Positions 5,999 through 8,375 of a stretch of DNA of 8,375 nucleotides are shown here, in pieces (position 1 is the stretch's first letter; every line of letters starts with the position of its first letter). The position numbers were made by a program, and so were the translations under genes. The notes beneath the pieces are model-generated. The model ran no database searches and was not told the DNA's origin. It saw nothing but the letters and a program-made list of their open reading frames with translations. Source of the stretch: Rhizobiaceae bacterium. GTDB taxonomy: Bacteria > Pseudomonadota > Alphaproteobacteria > Rhizobiales > Rhizobiaceae. The DNA lies in contig SCRB01000346.1 in NCBI GenBank assembly GCA_004299545.1, forward strand, positions 1-8,375. Direction: 5' to 3'.

Positions 5999-6757
5999 TC
6001 AGCCTGTCTTTCGGGCGCGGCTTTGAGCGAGGCGGTAGCTTTCGCCGTTCATCTCGAGGATGTTGACGTGATGAGTGATGCGGTCGAGCAGAGCGCCGGT
6101 CAGGCGTTCGGATCCGAACGTTTCCGTCCATTCGTCGAATGGCAGGTTGCTGGTGATCATGGTCGCGCCGCGCTCGTATCGTTGCGAGATCAGTTCGAAC
6201 AGCAACTCCGCTCCGGTCTTGGAGAGAGGCACGAAGCCCAGCTCGTCGATGATGAGCAGCTTGCAGGCGGCCATCAGCTTCTGGAATCGTAGAAGTCGCC
6301 GTTCGTCGCGTGCCTCCATCATCTCGCTGACCAGAGCGGCGGCCGTGATGAAGCCGACGGACAGGCCCTTCTGGCAGGCAGCCAGGCCGAGACCGAGTGC
6401 GACATGGGTCTTGCCCGTGCCGCTGGGACCAAGCGCGATGACGTTCTCGCGCCGCTCGATCCACTCGCAACGTGCCAGTTCCAGCACCTGCATCCTGTTG
6501 AGCTTCGGGATGGCGGCGAAGTCGAAGCTGTCGAGGCTTTTGACGACCGGGAACCTGGCCGCCTTGATGCGGCGCTCGACCTTGCGGTGATCCCGTTCGA
6601 TCATCTCCCGCTCGGCAAGCCGGGCCAGATAGCCGACATGGTCGACGCCTTCGGTGGCGCATAGCCGGGCAAGCTTTTGATGCTCGCGCTGGAAGGTCGG
6701 CAGCTTCAGGGTCTTGAGGTAATGGGAAAGCAGGATCTCGGGAACCTCGGCATTCAT
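5999..6757 (-). CDS. istB: IS21 transposition helper ATPase IstB
   Basis: IstB is a DnaA/DnaC-like AAA+ ATPase that works with the IstA transposase in target selection and strand transfer. The protein has 252 residues, the family length. Walker A is GPSGTGKT at 110-117, Walker B is LLIIDELGF at 167-175, and the sensor-1 region is TSNLPFDEW at 202-210, followed by an Arg-bearing SERLTGALLDRI segment at 216-227. The N-terminal region (LLSHYLKTLKLPTF) is the usual IstB helical domain. I chose ATG 6757: it overlaps the istA TGA as ATGA and has GGGAG upstream. The same frame stays open to 6886, but that extension lies inside istA and resembles nothing in the family. The gene is intact. Confidence 0.95.
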   Translation of the reverse strand: MNAEVPEILLSHYLKTLKLPTFQREHQKLARLCATEGVDHVGYLARLAEREMIERDHRKVERRIKAARFPVVKSLDSFDFAAIPKLNRMQVLELARCEWIERRENVIALGPSGTGKTHVALGLGLAACQKGLSVGFITAAALVSEMMEARDERRLLRFQKLMAACKLLIIDELGFVPLSKTGAELLFELISQRYERGATMITSNLPFDEWTETFGSERLTGALLDRITHHVNILEMNGESYRLAQSRARKTG

Positions 6758-8250
6758 GCCGCTTCTCCCGCATCCGATGACAGGAGGCGCATGTATGTCT
6801 CGGCCGATGTCTTCTCGACCGTTGCCCTCGGCAGGTAGGGATAGATGGACAGGTCCAGCCGTGGCGGCCGGCGCTCCACCCGGCACAGGAGAAGATGCTT
6901 GACGGCGTCGAATCCGATAGCGCCGAGCTGGATGGCCTGCTTCACCGCCGCATGCAGATCGGCAAGCTCGAAGCTTTCCAAGAGCCGCAGCACCTGCACA
7001 TACTCACGCCGGCCGTGCTTTGCCATGCGACCTTCCATGAGACAGCGCAGCGTGGCGAACTCTTCGGGCAATTCCCATCCCTGAAGAGGGGCGGCCTGAT
7101 CCAGCGCATTGATCTTCTGCTCGATCAGCGGCAGGTAATGAACGGGATCGAAGACGACGTCTTCCCGTTCCCAGCTTCGGGGATGACGGGCAATGATCTC
7201 GCCGCGGCAGCCGATGACCACCTCATCGACATAACCTCTGACCCAGACGTCCTGATGGCCGTAGGCGACTGGCACGGAATAGTCGTTGGTCTTGTAGCGG
7301 ACCAGAGATTGTGCCGTCACTTTGGCGCTGGCCTGGTCACAAGCATCGAAAGGCGACGGCGGCAAGGAACGCATAGCCGCCAGATCGCGTTGCAGCCGTT
7401 CTCCGATCGTCTCGCTTTCACCCCGCAGCTTGTCACGCTGGCGCTTGCGGCACTGCTCTTCCAGCCAGGCGTTGAATGCCTCCCACGTCGCGAACCGTGG
7501 GATCGGCACCATGAAGTTACGCCGGGCATAGCCGACGAGGCCCTCGACGCTTCCCTTGTCGTTGCCTTTGCCGGGACGGCCATAGCGATCCCGGACCAGG
7601 TAGTGGGACAGGAAACCGCTGAACAGCGCCGCCCGCTTACGCGTGCCGTCCGGCAGGATCTTCGCCACCAGGCACCGATCGTTGTCGTAGACGATCGACT
7701 GCGGCACGGCCCCGAAGAAGGCGAACGCATGGATGTGGCCGTCCACCCACGCCTCCGACACCCCCGCCGGATAGGCCCGCACATAGCAGGCGTCGCTGTG
7801 CGGCAGGTCGAGCACGAAGAAGCGGGCCTTCTGCTCGACACCACCGATCACCACCATCGCCTCGCCGAAATCGGCCTGCGCATGGCCGGGCGGATGCGAC
7901 AGCGGCACGAACACCTCCTGGCGGCGCTGCTCCCGCTCGCGCATGTAGTCCTTGATGATCGTGTAGCCGCCGGTGAACCCGCACTCCTCGCGAAGCCGGT
8001 CGAACACCCGCTTGGCCGTATGGCGCTGCTTGCGCGGCACTTGTCTGTCCTCGTCGAGCCACCGATCGATGGTCGCCACGAACGCGTCCAGCTTTGGCCG
8101 ACGGATCGGTGAACGGCGCTGATAGCCGGGAGGCGTCGAATACGACAGCATCTTGGCGACGCTGTCGCGCGAGATGTTGAAATGCTTCGCCGCCTGGCGC
8201 TGCGTCATGCCCTCCGAGCAGGCAAGACGGACCTTCAGATACAATTCCAC
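6754..8250 (-). CDS. istA: IS21 transposase IstA (DDE recombinase)
   Basis: IstA binds the IS ends and catalyses strand cleavage and transfer through an RNase H-like DDE core. The protein has 498 residues, the usual size. A helix-turn-helix occupies about residues 15-35 (MTQRQAAKHFNISRDSVAKML region), followed by a basic linker. Catalytic residues are probably Asp127 (QADFGE), Asp189 (IVYDND) and Glu236 (KGSVEGLVGYARRNF). The C-terminal beta domain includes YSVPVAYGHQDVWVRGYVDE, starting near 324. The start is GTG at 8250, reading MELYLKVRLA, the common IstA opening; GAGGGG lies 9 bases upstream and no in-frame ATG lies between it and the IS end. The stop overlaps istB. No frameshift or missing catalytic residue is seen. 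Confidence 0.95.
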   Translation of the reverse strand: MELYLKVRLACSEGMTQRQAAKHFNISRDSVAKMLSYSTPPGYQRRSPIRRPKLDAFVATIDRWLDEDRQVPRKQRHTAKRVFDRLREECGFTGGYTIIKDYMREREQRRQEVFVPLSHPPGHAQADFGEAMVVIGGVEQKARFFVLDLPHSDACYVRAYPAGVSEAWVDGHIHAFAFFGAVPQSIVYDNDRCLVAKILPDGTRKRAALFSGFLSHYLVRDRYGRPGKGNDKGSVEGLVGYARRNFMVPIPRFATWEAFNAWLEEQCRKRQRDKLRGESETIGERLQRDLAAMRSLPPSPFDACDQASAKVTAQSLVRYKTNDYSVPVAYGHQDVWVRGYVDEVVIGCRGEIIARHPRSWEREDVVFDPVHYLPLIEQKINALDQAAPLQGWELPEEFATLRCLMEGRMAKHGRREYVQVLRLLESFELADLHAAVKQAIQLGAIGFDAVKHLLLCRVERRPPRLDLSIYPYLPRATVEKTSAETYMRLLSSDAGEAA

Positions 8251-8259
8251 GGTATAGAT

Positions 8260-8265
8260 CCCCTC
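8260..8265 (-). promoter_or_regulatory. Ribosome binding site of istA
   Basis: GAGGGG on the minus strand, 9 bases before the GTG at 8250. It supports the GTG start over the internal Met15. An upstream ATG in the same stretch is out of frame. Confidence 0.55.
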
Positions 8266-8300
8266 ATCCTCCCTGCTGCAATCGCAGAAAGGACTTCTAG

Positions 8301-8321
8301 GTGGACGACTTTTACGCCGCC
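8301..8321. repeat. IS21 internal end repeat R2
   Basis: On the minus strand this 21-base stretch matches the R1 core (8348-8368) at 17 of 21 positions, in direct orientation with respect to it. The two right-end copies are separated by 26 bases, unlike the nearly adjacent L1/L2 pair, giving the asymmetric end layout typical of IS21 elements. Confidence 0.7.
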
Positions 8322-8346
8322 CGAAGCGGGACTATCCCGCCGCTAC

Positions 8347-8375
8347 CGTGGTCGAATTTTGCACCGCCGCTCTCA
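8347..8375. repeat. IS21 right terminal inverted repeat (R1)
   Basis: Read on the minus strand it begins TGAGAGCGGCGGTGCAAAAT and matches the left end at 23 of 29 positions. The window ends exactly on the aligned terminal base, so the flanking target DNA is not visible. Confidence 0.82.

Larger units (their letters stand above)
5866..8375 (-). mobile_element. IS21-family insertion sequence, apparently complete (about 2.51 kb)
   Basis: The element carries istA and istB in the same orientation with an ATGA overlap, the hallmark of the IS21 family, and its length is typical. The ends are related inverted repeats: the left end (5866-5894) and the reverse complement of the right end (8347-8375) match at 23 of 29 positions without gaps and both begin with TG. 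Each end also has a second internal copy of the repeat core. It is inserted in the first nucleotide-binding domain of the sugar ABC ATPase, with transposase genes pointing the same way as the transporter genes. Both coding sequences are full length, so it may be active. The target-site duplication cannot be checked because the window stops at the aligned right terminus; the exact left terminus could be a few bases off (5863-5866). Confidence 0.9.

Noticed and set aside
6758..6886. N-terminal extension of istB
   Set aside because: The extra 43 codons lie within istA and do not resemble IstB; ATG 6757 with the ATGA overlap and GGGAG is the conventional start.
6895..8112. Open frame of 405 codons on the plus strand
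   Set aside because: It lies wholly antisense to istA, has no recognisable domain, and is explained by the high GC of third positions in istA.
1..8375. CRISPR array, tRNA/rRNA genes, riboswitch, or novel defence system
   Set aside because: No regularly spaced repeats, no tRNA-like cloverleaf and no defence-type domains were seen. All sizeable coding regions are assigned to sugar metabolism, transport or IS21 transposition.

Overview
This looks like accessory DNA from an alphaproteobacterium, most likely a Rhizobiales member of the Rhizobium/Ensifer/Agrobacterium type. The reasons are the high GC, the strongly GC-biased third codon positions, tightly packed sugar-catabolic genes beside a ribose-type ABC importer, and an IS21-family element. 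The genus cannot be fixed from the sequence alone.

Layout. Bases 1-104 hold no gene, only a perfect 16-bp inverted repeat (13-28 / 54-69). From about 107 a plus-strand block runs as a 5'-truncated aldose 1-epimerase (107-865), an SMP-30/gluconolactonase-type lactonase (862-1785, ATGA overlap with the epimerase) and a full-length mannonate dehydratase, uxuA (1789-2982). Ten bases later a minus-strand block ends convergently. Read in its own direction it is the remnant of a ribose-type ABC ATPase (from 5865 down), the RbsC-type permease (down to 3881) and a second SMP-30 lactonase (3865-2993). The 5' part of the ATPase gene is cut off by a complete-looking IS21-family element (5866-8375) with istB, istA and paired terminal repeats. 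The last base of the window coincides with the aligned right end of the IS.

How the genes fit together. A ribose-type ABC importer, a mutarotase, two aldonolactonases and mannonate dehydratase point to sugar uptake, anomer interconversion, oxidation to a lactone by a dehydrogenase not present here, lactone hydrolysis, and dehydration of D-mannonate to 2-keto-3-deoxy-D-gluconate. This would be either an oxidative mannose-type route or a variant of hexuronate catabolism. UxuA and the lactonase family assignments are secure; the pathway is inference.

State of the locus. It appears to be decaying. The epimerase has lost its N-terminus, the ATPase is interrupted by the IS, and an in-frame TGA (4820-4822) separates ATPase and permease that otherwise form one continuous reading frame. 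The permease has no ATG, GTG or TTG start after that stop until codon 55. The two lactonases and UxuA look intact. No solute-binding protein, regulator, sugar dehydrogenase, tRNA, rRNA or CRISPR array is visible.
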